15,111 nucleotides of DNA from the NCBI GenBank assembly GCA_030692905.1, contig JAUYBT010000132.1, positions 1 through 15,111 of the forward strand. The letters are read 5' to 3'. Numbering within the stretch: the stretch's first letter is position 1; each line of letters starts with the position of its first letter. This document shows positions 1 through 7,773 of this stretch, one piece after another. The notes under the pieces are model-generated. The model was not told the DNA's origin. It saw nothing but the letters and a program-made list of their open reading frames with translations, and did no database searches. The stretch is from Bacteroidales bacterium. GTDB taxonomy: Bacteria > Bacteroidota > Bacteroidia > Bacteroidales > VadinHA17. Position numbers and translations under genes: made by a program.

Positions 1-337
1 TTGCCATCAAATCTTGTTTCTGCTTTTAGAACGAAATTGAATCTGTCTATCATGGTACAGAGAAAAAAGTCGGTTGGTGGTGAAAAATCAATATTGTCAG
101 GATTAAAGCTTTAATATATCTCACGATTGCACCGGCATTAACAATACTGCCTGTTATCACCACATCAGCGTTAACTGCATTAACCAGCCCGTTTGTACCT
201 GCTGTAGCAATTAATCGGACGGCGCCTGCATCAAACGCATAGCAACCAACTGAAAAAGCCCTGAATACATCTATAATAACTGCAACTCCTTTCGCTTTTC
301 GGGCTCCTTCAACAAACTCCAGAATTTCAACCTTCAT
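1..337 (-). pseudogene. comB: comB-type 2-phosphosulfolactate phosphatase relic, internally deleted and frameshifted
   Basis: The reading frame starts at 337 with MKVEILEFVEGARKAKG and VIIDVFRAFSVGCYAFDAGA, which I recognise as the N-terminus of the ComB family (2-phosphosulfolactate phosphatase, about 240 residues). At residue 46 it jumps to AGTNGLVNAVNADVVITGS-VNAGAIVRYIKAL, which belongs roughly 60 residues further on in an intact ComB. Near position 109 one base is missing. Reading in the next frame continues as NPDNIDFSPPTDFFLCT, then MIDRFNFVLKAETRFDG, which looks like the C-terminal part of ComB, so a second stretch of about 80 residues is also gone. The open frame itself ends at 50, and the relic runs off the window at base 1. 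Family identity is from memory of conserved motifs. Loss of function is inferred from the missing central segments, which should carry metal and substrate residues. Confidence 0.75.
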
Positions 338-410
338 TTCATATTTTATTTATGGAGTGAAAATAACAATTATTTACACTCGATTCTATTACACACCCTC
401 AGGTATTTCG

Positions 411-418
411 TATATTTG
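411..418 (+). promoter_or_regulatory. Candidate -7 promoter element for the BrkB-family gene
   Basis: TATATTTG fits the Bacteroidota -7 consensus TAnnTTTG and lies 56 bases upstream of the ATG at 474. Nineteen bases further upstream there is only TTA instead of TTG, so the -33 half is weak. It would give a leader of roughly 50 bases. Confidence 0.4.
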
Positions 419-473
419 ATCCATAGAGTTGTTTCTACTCATACCTTATTGATATTAACAGAAATAAAATAAT

Positions 474-1811
474 ATGGCAAATCCTGTTTCATGGGCTTTA
501 AACCAGATAAAGCGTTTGAATGATATTATTTGGTATACTCCGCTGTCAGAAATTTCAAAGGGAAAAACATTCCTTGTTAAACAGATGAGAATTATTGTCC
601 TGACTGCTCGTGGATTTTCAAATGATAAAGTCCAGCTCCGGGCTTCTGCTTTGACATTTTATTCACTTCTTTCTGTTATACCAGTTGCAGCCATAGCGTT
701 TGCAATTGCCAAGGGCTTTGGTCTTGATCAGAATCTTGAACAATTAATAACCGAGAAGTTCCAGTCTTACCAGGAGGTGCTGAACAAGTTTTTACCACAA
801 GTAAGGAATGCAATCCAGGAGACAAGAGGTGGTTATATAGCCGGAGTAGGAATTATAATCCTCTTCTGGTCAGTCATGTCATTGCTCAAGCATATCGAAA
901 GCTCATTCAATCATATCTGGCAAATCAGATCTTCAAGGCCATGGCATCGAAAATTTACTGATTACCTGACCATGATGCTTATTGCACCTGTATTTATTAT
1001 CCTCTCCAGTAGCATTACTGTTTTTATTAGTACTGAACTTACTGACTTTATGACTAAAGCACCAATCCTGAGTTTTTTTAAACCCCTTATAAGTTTTCTT
1101 ATCAAATTAGCCCCGTATTTTCTTAGTTGGATTACGATGACAATATTATTCATTATAATGCCAAATGCGAAGGTTAAATTCGTGCCTGCATTGATTTCGG
1201 GCATAATAGCAGGAACAATTTTTCAGGTTTTATTTTGGTTATACGTCGATCTACAGTTCGGGATATTAAAACTGAGTGCTATTTATGGTAGTTTCGCACT
1301 TCTTCCGTTATTCATAATTTGGTTGCAGAGCAGCTGGATAATTGTGTTACTGGGAGCTGAACTTTCGTTTGCCAATCAGAATGTTTCACGCTATGAGTTT
1401 GAGTCTGAAGCTTTAAATATCAGCAACTACCAGAAACGTGCCCTTGTACTGATGATAATGCATATGATTATCCATAATTTTTCAAAAGGTGAGAAACCTA
1501 TCAGTGCCGAGCATATCGTAAAGACACTTAAAATACCTGTGCGACTTGCACGCGATATACTTCAGGATCTCAGCAACGTGAATCTGGTTTCAATAATTCA
1601 TGAAAATGAACAGAAAGAACGGTTATACCAACCGGCTTTAGATATAAACAGGTTAACTGTAAGTTATGTTTTTTCACGCCTTGATAAGAAAGGTGTTGAG
1701 CAGACAATGGTCATAAAAAATAAGGATTATGAGAAAGTCATTTCAATGCTGGAGAAATTTGACAAACTTATTGACAAATCAGATTCAAATATTCTGATCA
1801 AAGACCTTTAA
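474..1811 (+). CDS. YihY/BrkB family inner-membrane protein
   Basis: This 445-residue protein of the YihY/virulence factor BrkB family (once annotated as RNase BN) is a cytoplasmic-membrane protein of uncertain function. About six hydrophobic segments are visible, near residues 58-80, 121-139, 164-186, 203-229, 237-258 and 270-298. The signature ALLPLFIIWLQSSW followed by LLGAELSFA (residues 275-300) is characteristic of the family. The stretch after residue 315 is soluble. It contains a helical region around 343-375 (ISAEHIVKTLKIP, then RDILQDLSNVNLV) that resembles a winged helix, a C-terminal extension common in longer members. No Shine-Dalgarno is seen before the ATG at 474; an AT-rich start is usual in Bacteroidota. 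Its stop codon overlaps, tail to tail, the stop codon of the esterase gene on the other strand. Family call is firm; molecular role is unknown. Confidence 0.9.
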   Translation: MANPVSWALNQIKRLNDIIWYTPLSEISKGKTFLVKQMRIIVLTARGFSNDKVQLRASALTFYSLLSVIPVAAIAFAIAKGFGLDQNLEQLITEKFQSYQEVLNKFLPQVRNAIQETRGGYIAGVGIIILFWSVMSLLKHIESSFNHIWQIRSSRPWHRKFTDYLTMMLIAPVFIILSSSITVFISTELTDFMTKAPILSFFKPLISFLIKLAPYFLSWITMTILFIIMPNAKVKFVPALISGIIAGTIFQVLFWLYVDLQFGILKLSAIYGSFALLPLFIIWLQSSWIIVLLGAELSFANQNVSRYEFESEALNISNYQKRALVLMIMHMIIHNFSKGEKPISAEHIVKTLKIPVRLARDILQDLSNVNLVSIIHENEQKERLYQPALDINRLTVSYVFSRLDKKGVEQTMVIKNKDYEKVISMLEKFDKLIDKSDSNILIKDL

Positions 1812-2530
1812 TTTTTATGATCAGCTCTTTTTTTTTGTTTTGGCTTTTTAGCTTTGTAGTTTTCAACGAAGCTTATGAAATCGGTAAATGATTCCCACTT
1901 ATGAAAGAAATAATGAGGAAGAGGAAGTATAATGTGTTTTGTATTCTTTTCTTTTTCCCAGTAGCCCTCGAGATTTTTTGAAGGGAACACCCGGTCTATC
2001 TCACTTGTCACAGCATAATCCCATCTGAAGCCCGGTTCTTTTTGTTCCATTATGCGGTTATATAACCATCTGAGTTCATCGTGCAAAGATTTGAGAGTCC
2101 GGTGAGGAATCCTGTCAATATTGGTTTGATATGTTTTCTTATCACCAAACATTCTGAAATAGAATTTTTCGATATTTTCTTCGGTGATATTGTTCAATGT
2201 TCCTTCAAATACATTTAGTGGAATGCCATACTTGTCATCGGCAGGTACCGGAGTACCATTTACTGCAATCGTGACATCCGGTTTAATACCTGTCTTCGGT
2301 GAGAGGTATTCTGCTGCCCATACACCCAGGGACCAGCCTATCAGGGTTATTTTTTCATAAGTCTTCATTTCCGGAAGCACCAGAGCTTCATCGGCTGAAT
2401 AGTTATAAAAAAGAATGAAATCAAACTCATTATTGCAGAGAGGAGTGAAGACGTTCTCATCAGTCCCCCAGCCTCCATATAAAACTACGAGATGATTATT
2501 CTTATCCCTTCTTCTGATATAGGTCTTCAT
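1808..2530 (-). CDS. bioG: BioG/DUF452 family esterase (putative pimeloyl-ACP methyl ester esterase)
   Basis: This 240-residue alpha/beta hydrolase resembles the DUF452/BioG family. Characterised BioG enzymes remove the methyl group from pimeloyl-ACP methyl ester and so end the BioC-BioH style synthesis of the biotin precursor. Visible features are the N-terminal VVLYGGWGTDENVF (residues 15-28), the nucleophile motif GWSLG (Ser67), NGTPVPADDKYGIP (91-104) matching the family's conserved NGT...D..GIP, a plausible catalytic aspartate in EIDRVFP (Asp179), and the histidine in LPHYFFHKW (His206). The last 15 residues are lysine-rich and may be dispensable. Its 3' end overlaps the BrkB-family gene by 4 bases in convergent orientation. 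No bioC or other biotin gene is in the window, so the biotin role is inferred from family only; another acyl-carrier or small ester substrate is possible. Confidence 0.75.
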   Translation of the reverse strand: MKTYIRRRDKNNHLVVLYGGWGTDENVFTPLCNNEFDFILFYNYSADEALVLPEMKTYEKITLIGWSLGVWAAEYLSPKTGIKPDVTIAVNGTPVPADDKYGIPLNVFEGTLNNITEENIEKFYFRMFGDKKTYQTNIDRIPHRTLKSLHDELRWLYNRIMEQKEPGFRWDYAVTSEIDRVFPSKNLEGYWEKEKNTKHIILPLPHYFFHKWESFTDFISFVENYKAKKPKQKKRADHKN

Positions 2531-2664
2531 TATACTCTAAACAGATTATAAATAAACATATTCAGCTATCCCCCTTTTCTGAAAGAACTCAAAGATAATT
2601 TAATTTTTTAAGCGGGGTCATTAAAATTTTATTGATTTAAAAGTGATGATGTGGGAAAAAAGGC

Positions 2665-2882
2665 AAAAAAAATAAGAGGAGAAAGGGTGGTAGTGAGAAT
2701 CAGGAGCGGGCTTTATTAATTAGATAATTCCCGTGTCTACTGTCTGATAAAAGGACGGAACCATGGTTAGCTGGCGCTATACCTAAGGCTCCTGATGTGA
2801 AAGTCAATGTCTGCAATACAATCCTGTTGATTTTCACTCCCAACCCTTGCTCATCTCCTCTTAATACCAATAACATGAGCTT
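2665..2882 (-). ncRNA. ssrS: Highly structured small RNA, likely 6S RNA
   Basis: The 484-base gap between the esterase and the AraC gene holds a rod-shaped RNA on the minus strand. Bases 2674-2682 pair perfectly with 2854-2862 (AAGAGGAGA/TCTCCTCTT), then 2683-2688 with 2844-2849 (AAGGGT/ACCCTT). Next come a ten-pair helix (GTGAGAATCA against TGATTTTCAC, one G-U) and GGA/TCC. In the middle, an apical hairpin is closed by GGAGCC/GGTTCC and GGT(A)TAGC/GCTAACC around a GCCA loop. A large internal bubble separates it from the closing stem, with a small CGGG/CCCG hairpin on the bubble's 3' side. A closing stem, a central bubble with a side hairpin, and an apical stem at about 190-200 bases are the architecture of 6S RNA, which binds RNA polymerase. 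On the minus strand the stem is followed by TTATTTTTTTT, a terminator-like end. A complete promoter lies directly upstream. The 6S identity is inferred from the fold, not from a covariance search. Confidence 0.7.
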
Positions 2883-2887
2883 GGTAA

Positions 2888-2918
2888 CAAATTTACATAA
2901 AAAAATTATGAAATCAAA
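2888..2918 (-). promoter_or_regulatory. Bacteroidota-type promoter of the 6S-like RNA
   Basis: On the minus strand TTTG (2918-2915) is followed after exactly 19 bases by TAAATTTG (2895-2888), a full match to the Bacteroidota consensus TTTG-N19-TAnnTTTG. Transcription would start near 2882 and run straight into the structured RNA. Confidence 0.75.
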
Positions 2919-2973
2919 TTAATTCTTAAAAAAAATTTAATTATTTATTGTTAATAATTGATAAAATATTGCT

Positions 2974-2981
2974 TAAATTTG
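2974..2981 (+). promoter_or_regulatory. Candidate -7 element for the AraC-type regulator gene
   Basis: TAAATTTG matches TAnnTTTG 33 bases before the ATG at 3015, giving a leader of roughly 28 bases. No TTG is found at the expected 19-base spacing, so the element may need an activator or may be a chance match in AT-rich sequence. Confidence 0.35.
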
Positions 2982-3014
2982 ATTGTATCCTAATGAAAAT
3001 GTCAACTTTTTACC

Positions 3015-3863
3015 ATGGTTGCTGAACTTGAAAAAATTTTATATGATGACGGTGGTGGTTTCAGAGCTGCGTATATCAACGATATAGGCGGTATGTGGCA
3101 CTTTCATCCCGAGTATGAACTTGTACTGAATATAAAAAGTAATGGTACCCGTATTATTGGTGACAGCGTGGAATTATTTGATCAGTACGACATGGTTTTT
3201 ATTGCCGGTAATATTCCGCATTGCTGGAATTATTACAGACAGGACGGTACTCTTCCGGAAAAACATGGGATAATGGTTCATTTTAAACTTGCATCCATCG
3301 GTGATGCATTATTATCGCAACATGAATTGCACAGCCTGAAAGAACTGCTCAATGAAGCCGAAAGAGGTATTGTCTTTTCAGTTGAAGATGCCAGAAAAGC
3401 TGAAAAGCACCTCTTAAAGATGATCAGTAATAAAGGAATTGATAAAGTGATCGATTTTTTTAATATCATTCAAATAATGTGTACCTCGGAAAAAAGAGGT
3501 TACCTGTGCTCAGATAATTATAAACTGGCATTTGACGAAAGGGGGAATAAGAGAATGACCGATGTTTATAACTATATCAGAGAAAATTATTTCAAACCTA
3601 TCTCTCTTGAAAAGATATCAAAAATTGCACGGATGAGTCCCTTTGCCTTCAGCAGATATTTCAAAAAAAACTGTGGAGCAGGTTTTGTTGAGTATCTTAA
3701 CCGTGTGAGAACCAACAAAGCATGTTATCTTTTGCGTGAGACAGAATACCAGGTTCATGATATTGCTGTTGAATGCGGCTTTGCCAGTATCTCAAATTTC
3801 AATAAGCAATTCCGTAAAACCGAAGGCATATCCCCCAGAGATTACAGGGCTCAGTTCAAATAA
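3015..3863 (+). CDS. AraC family transcriptional regulator with N-terminal cupin domain
   Basis: This is a 282-residue DNA-binding regulator. The N-terminal part (about residues 20-95) is cupin-like: MWHFHPEYELVLN (27-39) gives the HxH...E pattern and GNIPHCWN (65-72) the second conserved histidine region of ligand-sensing AraC proteins. The C-terminal AraC domain (about 180-280) has both helix-turn-helix units, SLEKISKIARMSPFAFSRYF (197-216) and VHDIAVECGFASISNFNKQF (247-266), followed by the usual KTEGISPRDYR. Length is standard. The gene ends 52 bases before the first hydro-lyase on the same strand with no obvious terminator or new promoter between them. It is therefore probably co-transcribed with, and may control, the two downstream enzymes. 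The effector cannot be read from the sequence; many cupin-AraC proteins sense sugars, but here an organic acid is equally plausible. Confidence 0.9.
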   Translation: MVAELEKILYDDGGGFRAAYINDIGGMWHFHPEYELVLNIKSNGTRIIGDSVELFDQYDMVFIAGNIPHCWNYYRQDGTLPEKHGIMVHFKLASIGDALLSQHELHSLKELLNEAERGIVFSVEDARKAEKHLLKMISNKGIDKVIDFFNIIQIMCTSEKRGYLCSDNYKLAFDERGNKRMTDVYNYIRENYFKPISLEKISKIARMSPFAFSRYFKKNCGAGFVEYLNRVRTNKACYLLRETEYQVHDIAVECGFASISNFNKQFRKTEGISPRDYRAQFK

Positions 3864-3915
3864 TATCCTGAAATATTGGTATTCAGAAATTCCGTGAACT
3901 TTAAATATAATAAAT

Positions 3916-5733
3916 ATGGCAATGACCTTGCTTGAGAAAATACTTGCTGCCCATTCCAAATATGATGTCGTGCAACCAGGTGAAATTGTTGATATTGAGA
4001 TTGATTCCAGAGTCGCTCGTGATTTTGGGGGTGCAAATGTGGTTAAAAATATCAGAGATTTCGGATTAACTATCCATGATCCTGATAAAACCTTATTCAC
4101 ATTTGATTGTAATCCAACCGGGTCTGATCAGAAATATGCTGTTAATCAACATATTTGTCGCCTGTTTGCGCGTGAGCAAGGTATAAAAGTATATGATATT
4201 GACGCCGGTATCGGGACGCATATTCTGATAGAGGAGGGTTACGTTTTCCCTGGTGCCACTGCTGTATCAACCGATTCTCATGCAAATATTCTTGGTGCTG
4301 TAGGAGCTTTTGGACAGGGAATGGGCGATATGGATATAGCTGCAGCCTGGCACAAAGGAAAAGTCTGGTTTAAAATACCACCATCGGTTAGAATAAACTT
4401 TGAAGGAAAAATTCCTGATGATGTAAGCTCAAAAGACATTGTTCTTAATCTTCTTAAAATATTCGGGGCAAACTCACTCCTGGGTTATTCAATTGAAATG
4501 TATGGTCCATCGGTTGACAATCTGAGCCTTGATGACAGGATCACTATCTCTTCCATGGCAACTGAAATGGGAGCTATAATTATTCTGTTTCCACCAACAC
4601 AGGAGATAACCGATTATTGTCAAAAACGTTCAAAAATAAGATTTATACCCCTTTACGCCGACAAGGATGCATTCTACGAAAAAACCTTCGACATCGAAGT
4701 AACTAAATTCCGGCCAATGGTTTCACGTCCCGGAGAGCCACATGACACAGTAAACGTTACAGAAGTTTATGGAAAGAAAATCGACTCGGCATTTATCGGT
4801 AGTTGCACCAACGGCAGGATGAATGATATGCAAAAAGTTGCTGCTATTCTGAAAAACAGAAAAGTAGCCCCTGGAGTGGTACTTAAAATTGTTCCGGCTA
4901 CCGATGCAATCTGGAAACAATGTCTTAATGAGGGTCTGATCGATATCTTTAAAAGGGCAGGCGCTCTTGTATCCAATGCGGGATGTGCAGGTTGTGCCGC
5001 AGGACAGGTCGGACAGAATGGTGCAGGTGAGGTTACCATAAGCACTGGCAACAGGAATTTTCCCGGGAAACAGGGAAAAGGCAGTGTATATCTTGCATCA
5101 CCAGAAGTAGTTACAGCATCTGCAATCGCCGGATATATTACAACACCTGATAATATCCCGGAAGAGCCTTCATTATTTATTAAGCCGGAAAAGCAATTGG
5201 AAACTGAAAAGAAGGTTCCCCAAAAGGTAACCGCAGATAAAAAAAAATCTGCCATTGAAGGCAGAATCTGGCTTATACAAAAGGATAATATCGATACCGA
5301 TATGATATTTCATAACAGGTATCTTGCAACTACCGACATATTGGAAATGGGGCAATATACATTCGATAACCTGAAAGGTTTTGAAGATTTTTCAAAAAAA
5401 GCAAAACCAGGCGATATTATCATTTCCGGAAAAAATTTCGGATGCGGAAGTTCAAGACAGCAGGCAGTCGACTGCTTCTCTGCTCTGGGAATCCGGGCAA
5501 TTATGGCAGAATCTTTTGGAGCTATTTACGAAAGAAACGCTATAAATGCTGCCTTTCCGATAATAACATGCAAATCATTACCCGGGATGGATTTAAAAGA
5601 CGGGGACAAGATTAAAGTAAATCTGAAATCCGGTGAAATTGAGAATCTTCGTGATAAAAAAGTTTATGCAGCAGAGCCATTTTCCGATGTCCAGTTTGAA
5701 GTATACCAGAAAGGTGGTTTATTGAGTAAGTAA
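3916..5733 (+). CDS. Fused LeuC-LeuD type hydro-lyase (aconitase superfamily), divergent active site
   Basis: This 605-residue protein joins a large LeuC-like domain (about 1-420) to a LeuD-like swivel domain (about 448-605) through a lysine-rich linker (425-447). Such enzymes move a hydroxyl group on 2- or 3-hydroxy di- and tricarboxylic acids. The three [4Fe-4S] ligands are present: Cys297 in GSCTNGRMND, and Cys357 and Cys360 in AGCAGC. STGNRNFPGKQG (376-387) and, in the swivel, NIDTDMIF (458-465), YLATTD (469-474) and NFGCGSSRQQ (507-516) are family motifs. Where most relatives have LTHD, LDHN and GICHQ, this one has VARD (33-36), FDCN (63-66) and GIGTHI (98-103), so a usual catalytic histidine is replaced by Cys65. 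Substrate specificity is not assignable: isopropylmalate, homocitrate, citramalate or another acid are all possible. It sits between the AraC gene and a second paralogue. Confidence 0.88.
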   Translation: MAMTLLEKILAAHSKYDVVQPGEIVDIEIDSRVARDFGGANVVKNIRDFGLTIHDPDKTLFTFDCNPTGSDQKYAVNQHICRLFAREQGIKVYDIDAGIGTHILIEEGYVFPGATAVSTDSHANILGAVGAFGQGMGDMDIAAAWHKGKVWFKIPPSVRINFEGKIPDDVSSKDIVLNLLKIFGANSLLGYSIEMYGPSVDNLSLDDRITISSMATEMGAIIILFPPTQEITDYCQKRSKIRFIPLYADKDAFYEKTFDIEVTKFRPMVSRPGEPHDTVNVTEVYGKKIDSAFIGSCTNGRMNDMQKVAAILKNRKVAPGVVLKIVPATDAIWKQCLNEGLIDIFKRAGALVSNAGCAGCAAGQVGQNGAGEVTISTGNRNFPGKQGKGSVYLASPEVVTASAIAGYITTPDNIPEEPSLFIKPEKQLETEKKVPQKVTADKKKSAIEGRIWLIQKDNIDTDMIFHNRYLATTDILEMGQYTFDNLKGFEDFSKKAKPGDIIISGKNFGCGSSRQQAVDCFSALGIRAIMAESFGAIYERNAINAAFPIITCKSLPGMDLKDGDKIKVNLKSGEIENLRDKKVYAAEPFSDVQFEVYQKGGLLSK

Positions 5734-5753
5734 CATCTATTTCCAATGCCTTT

Positions 5754-5785
5754 ACGCCATTATGCCATTGCGCCATTGCGCCTCA
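5754..5785. repeat. Tandem 8-base repeat (RYGCCATT, four copies)
   Basis: The units ACGCCATT, ATGCCATT, GCGCCATT and GCGCCTCA follow each other without a gap in the 92-base spacer between the two hydro-lyase genes. Short tandem arrays of this kind are frequent between genes of Bacteroidota. It is too short and too degenerate for a CRISPR and has no strong hairpin. Confidence 0.8.
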
Positions 5786-5825
5786 ATAGAAGAATAGTAA
5801 TGATCATTCAAATAGTATAGTTTAT

Positions 5826-7601
5826 ATGAACCCACAAACTTTTGCTGAAAAGATATTTAAAGCCCTTGCCGGTGCAGTAGTATTTGCCCGGCCTGATATA
5901 ATTCTGACTCACGACAACACCTCCAGTATCTATAAAACATTTCAAAAGATGGGAGGGAAGAATGTTGCAAACCCCGACCAGATGCTCGTGGTTCTTGACC
6001 ATAATGCACCCCCGGCTGATGCAAAGCTGGCAACTCAATATCAGGAGATAAGAGATATTGTTGCTCAACAAGGCATTAAAAAATTCTATGATGCCGGGAA
6101 AGGTATCTGTCATCAGATCATGTCGTATCATGCACGGCCCGGAATGCTTATCGTTGGTAGTGACAGCCATACCTCTACAGCCGGTGCCTTCAATTCTTTT
6201 GCAGCCGGAATTGACCGTACCGAATCGGCCGGCATCTGGAAAAGAGGAGAAACCTGGTTCAGGGTTCCTGAATCAATTAAAATAACGCTTTCCGGGAGGT
6301 TAAAGAAAAATGTTTCAGCGAAAGACCTTTCATTATGGATAATTGGTATGATCGGATCTTACGGAGCAAACTATATGTCAATCGAATACCATGGTGATGG
6401 TGTAAGAACCCTTGATATTTCTGACCGTATGACAATTGCAAACCTTGCTTCAGAAATGGGGGCAAAAAATGCCGTTTTTCCTGTTGATGAAGTCCTTAAT
6501 GATTTTTATAATGAAATGATTAATGGAGTATGGGCCGATGACGGGGCAAAATATTTCAGTGAAATAAATATTGATCTTAATAATGTTTTCCCGGTAGTTG
6601 CCGCGCCTCATAATGTTGATAATGTAAAATCAGTGGCTGAAGTTGCAGGTACTGTCGTTCATGAGGGACTCATTGGCACCTGTACAAATGGCAGGATAGA
6701 AGATATGAGAATAGCTGCCGGTATTTTGAAGGGTAAGGTAGTTAAAGAGGGTTTTCAACTTCATATAATACCTGCTTCAGGAAAGATTTTCCTTCAGGCA
6801 ATTGAGGAGGGCATTATTTCGACATTTATTGAGTCGGGGGCAAATGTTCTTACTCCTTCATGTGGTCCATGCCTTGGAACCGGACAGGGGATCCCGGCAA
6901 ACGGGCATACGGTAATTTCTACTGCTAACCGTAACTTTCCGGGAAGGATGGGAAATAAGGAGGCACAAATTTACCTGGCTTCACCGGCAACTGTAGCTCA
7001 TTCATCTTTAACCGGTGTGATTACTGATCCGCGAAAGAGTTCCGGTAAAGAAAAATTTCCTTACAAGATAACCCAGAGTAAAACATTTGAGATAAAACCG
7101 CGCGAAAACAGGAAAATTGGTTCCGTATGGAATTATGCAGATGTTGATAACTTTAATACCGATCAGATGTTTGCTGGAAAACATACCTATAATATACTAA
7201 GTACCAACCCTGCAGCCATTATGCCTCTTCTGTTCGGGGATTTTGATCCTGGTTTCAGTAAAAATGTAAAAAAGGACGATATAATCATAGCCGGCGATAA
7301 TTTTGGGTGTGGAAGTTCAAGGGAACATCCGTCAGTAGGCCTATCATTTGCCGGGATAAAAGCTATAATTGTAAAATCGGTGAACAGAATATTTTATCGC
7401 TCTTCAATTAATCAGGGATTGGTGCTTATAGTTCACAAGGAGGCTGTAGAAGCATATAAGCCAGGCGATCAGGTGAATATTTACTTCGATAAAGGAGAGA
7501 TATTAATTGGATCCGAAAGATTTTCTTTTGAACCGCTTCCTGAAAAACTAAAACAGATTATTGACAAGAAAGGGCTTGTTAACTATATGAAAACAGTATA
7601 A
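5826..7601 (+). CDS. Fused LeuC-LeuD type hydro-lyase (aconitase superfamily), canonical active site
   Basis: This 591-residue paralogue of the preceding enzyme has the same order: LeuC-like domain (about 1-405) then LeuD-like swivel (about 430-591). It keeps the usual large-domain motifs LTHD (27-30), LDHN (57-60), GICHQI (93-98) and GSDSHTSTAG (111-120). The [4Fe-4S] ligands are Cys286 (GTCTNGRIED) and Cys346/Cys349 (SCGPC); STANRNFPGRMGN (365-377) follows. In the swivel domain NFGCGSSREHPS (492-503) carries the catalytic serine and arginine. The loop after NTDQMF (444-449) is GKHTYN instead of the YL(R/V/A)T type of LeuD, so the substrate pocket probably differs from isopropylmalate isomerase. 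The 92-base gap to the upstream gene contains only a tandem repeat, so the two are likely one transcription unit. No synthase or dehydrogenase of leucine or lysine synthesis is nearby. Substrate remains open. Confidence 0.88.
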   Translation: MNPQTFAEKIFKALAGAVVFARPDIILTHDNTSSIYKTFQKMGGKNVANPDQMLVVLDHNAPPADAKLATQYQEIRDIVAQQGIKKFYDAGKGICHQIMSYHARPGMLIVGSDSHTSTAGAFNSFAAGIDRTESAGIWKRGETWFRVPESIKITLSGRLKKNVSAKDLSLWIIGMIGSYGANYMSIEYHGDGVRTLDISDRMTIANLASEMGAKNAVFPVDEVLNDFYNEMINGVWADDGAKYFSEINIDLNNVFPVVAAPHNVDNVKSVAEVAGTVVHEGLIGTCTNGRIEDMRIAAGILKGKVVKEGFQLHIIPASGKIFLQAIEEGIISTFIESGANVLTPSCGPCLGTGQGIPANGHTVISTANRNFPGRMGNKEAQIYLASPATVAHSSLTGVITDPRKSSGKEKFPYKITQSKTFEIKPRENRKIGSVWNYADVDNFNTDQMFAGKHTYNILSTNPAAIMPLLFGDFDPGFSKNVKKDDIIIAGDNFGCGSSREHPSVGLSFAGIKAIIVKSVNRIFYRSSINQGLVLIVHKEAVEAYKPGDQVNIYFDKGEILIGSERFSFEPLPEKLKQIIDKKGLVNYMKTV

Positions 7602-7648
7602 AGAAATTGTTCCATTCTGTTTATGTTAATGTCATTTCAAAATTCAGA

Positions 7649-7678
7649 TTGTAAAATTTGAAAAAAAATGTACTTTTG
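7649..7678 (+). promoter_or_regulatory. Bacteroidota-type promoter of tRNA-Arg
   Basis: TTG (7649-7651), a spacer of exactly 19 bases and TACTTTTG (7671-7678) fit the TTG-N19-TAnnTTTG consensus. The predicted start is a few bases before the tRNA at 7691. Confidence 0.7.
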
Positions 7679-7690
7679 CAGCCTGTAAAA

Positions 7691-7764
7691 GGTTCCGTAG
7701 CTCAGTTGGATAGAGCAACAGCCTTCTAAGCTGTGGGTCCCGCGTTCGAGTCGCGGCGGAATCA
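7691..7764 (+). tRNA. tRNA-Arg (anticodon UCU)
   Basis: The 74 bases fold into a full cloverleaf. The acceptor GGTTCCG pairs with CGGAATC (one G-U), the D arm contains AGCTCAGTTGGATAGAGC, and the anticodon stem ACAGC/GCTGT encloses CTTCTAA with anticodon TCT at 7725-7727. The T arm has the usual GTTCGAG loop, closed by CGCG/CGCG, and the discriminator is A at 7764. CCA is not encoded. It has its own promoter, and the accessory-looking region starts within about ten bases of its 3' end. No second copy of its 3' end was found downstream as an attachment site. Confidence 0.95.
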
Positions 7765-7773
7765 CAAAGAAAA

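Noticed and set aside
50..337. Intact 95-residue protein
   Set aside because: Its pieces match separated parts of a ComB-type protein and coding similarity continues past the stop in another frame, so it is a relic.
1790..1830. Bidirectional terminator between the convergent BrkB and BioG genes
   Set aside because: The stop codons overlap and I could find no stem-loop followed by a T-run at this junction.
4767..5255. Long antisense open frame (162 codons) inside the first hydro-lyase
   Set aside because: It lies opposite a well-supported iron-sulfur enzyme, has no recognisable motif, and its proline/cysteine-rich pattern mirrors the sense codons.
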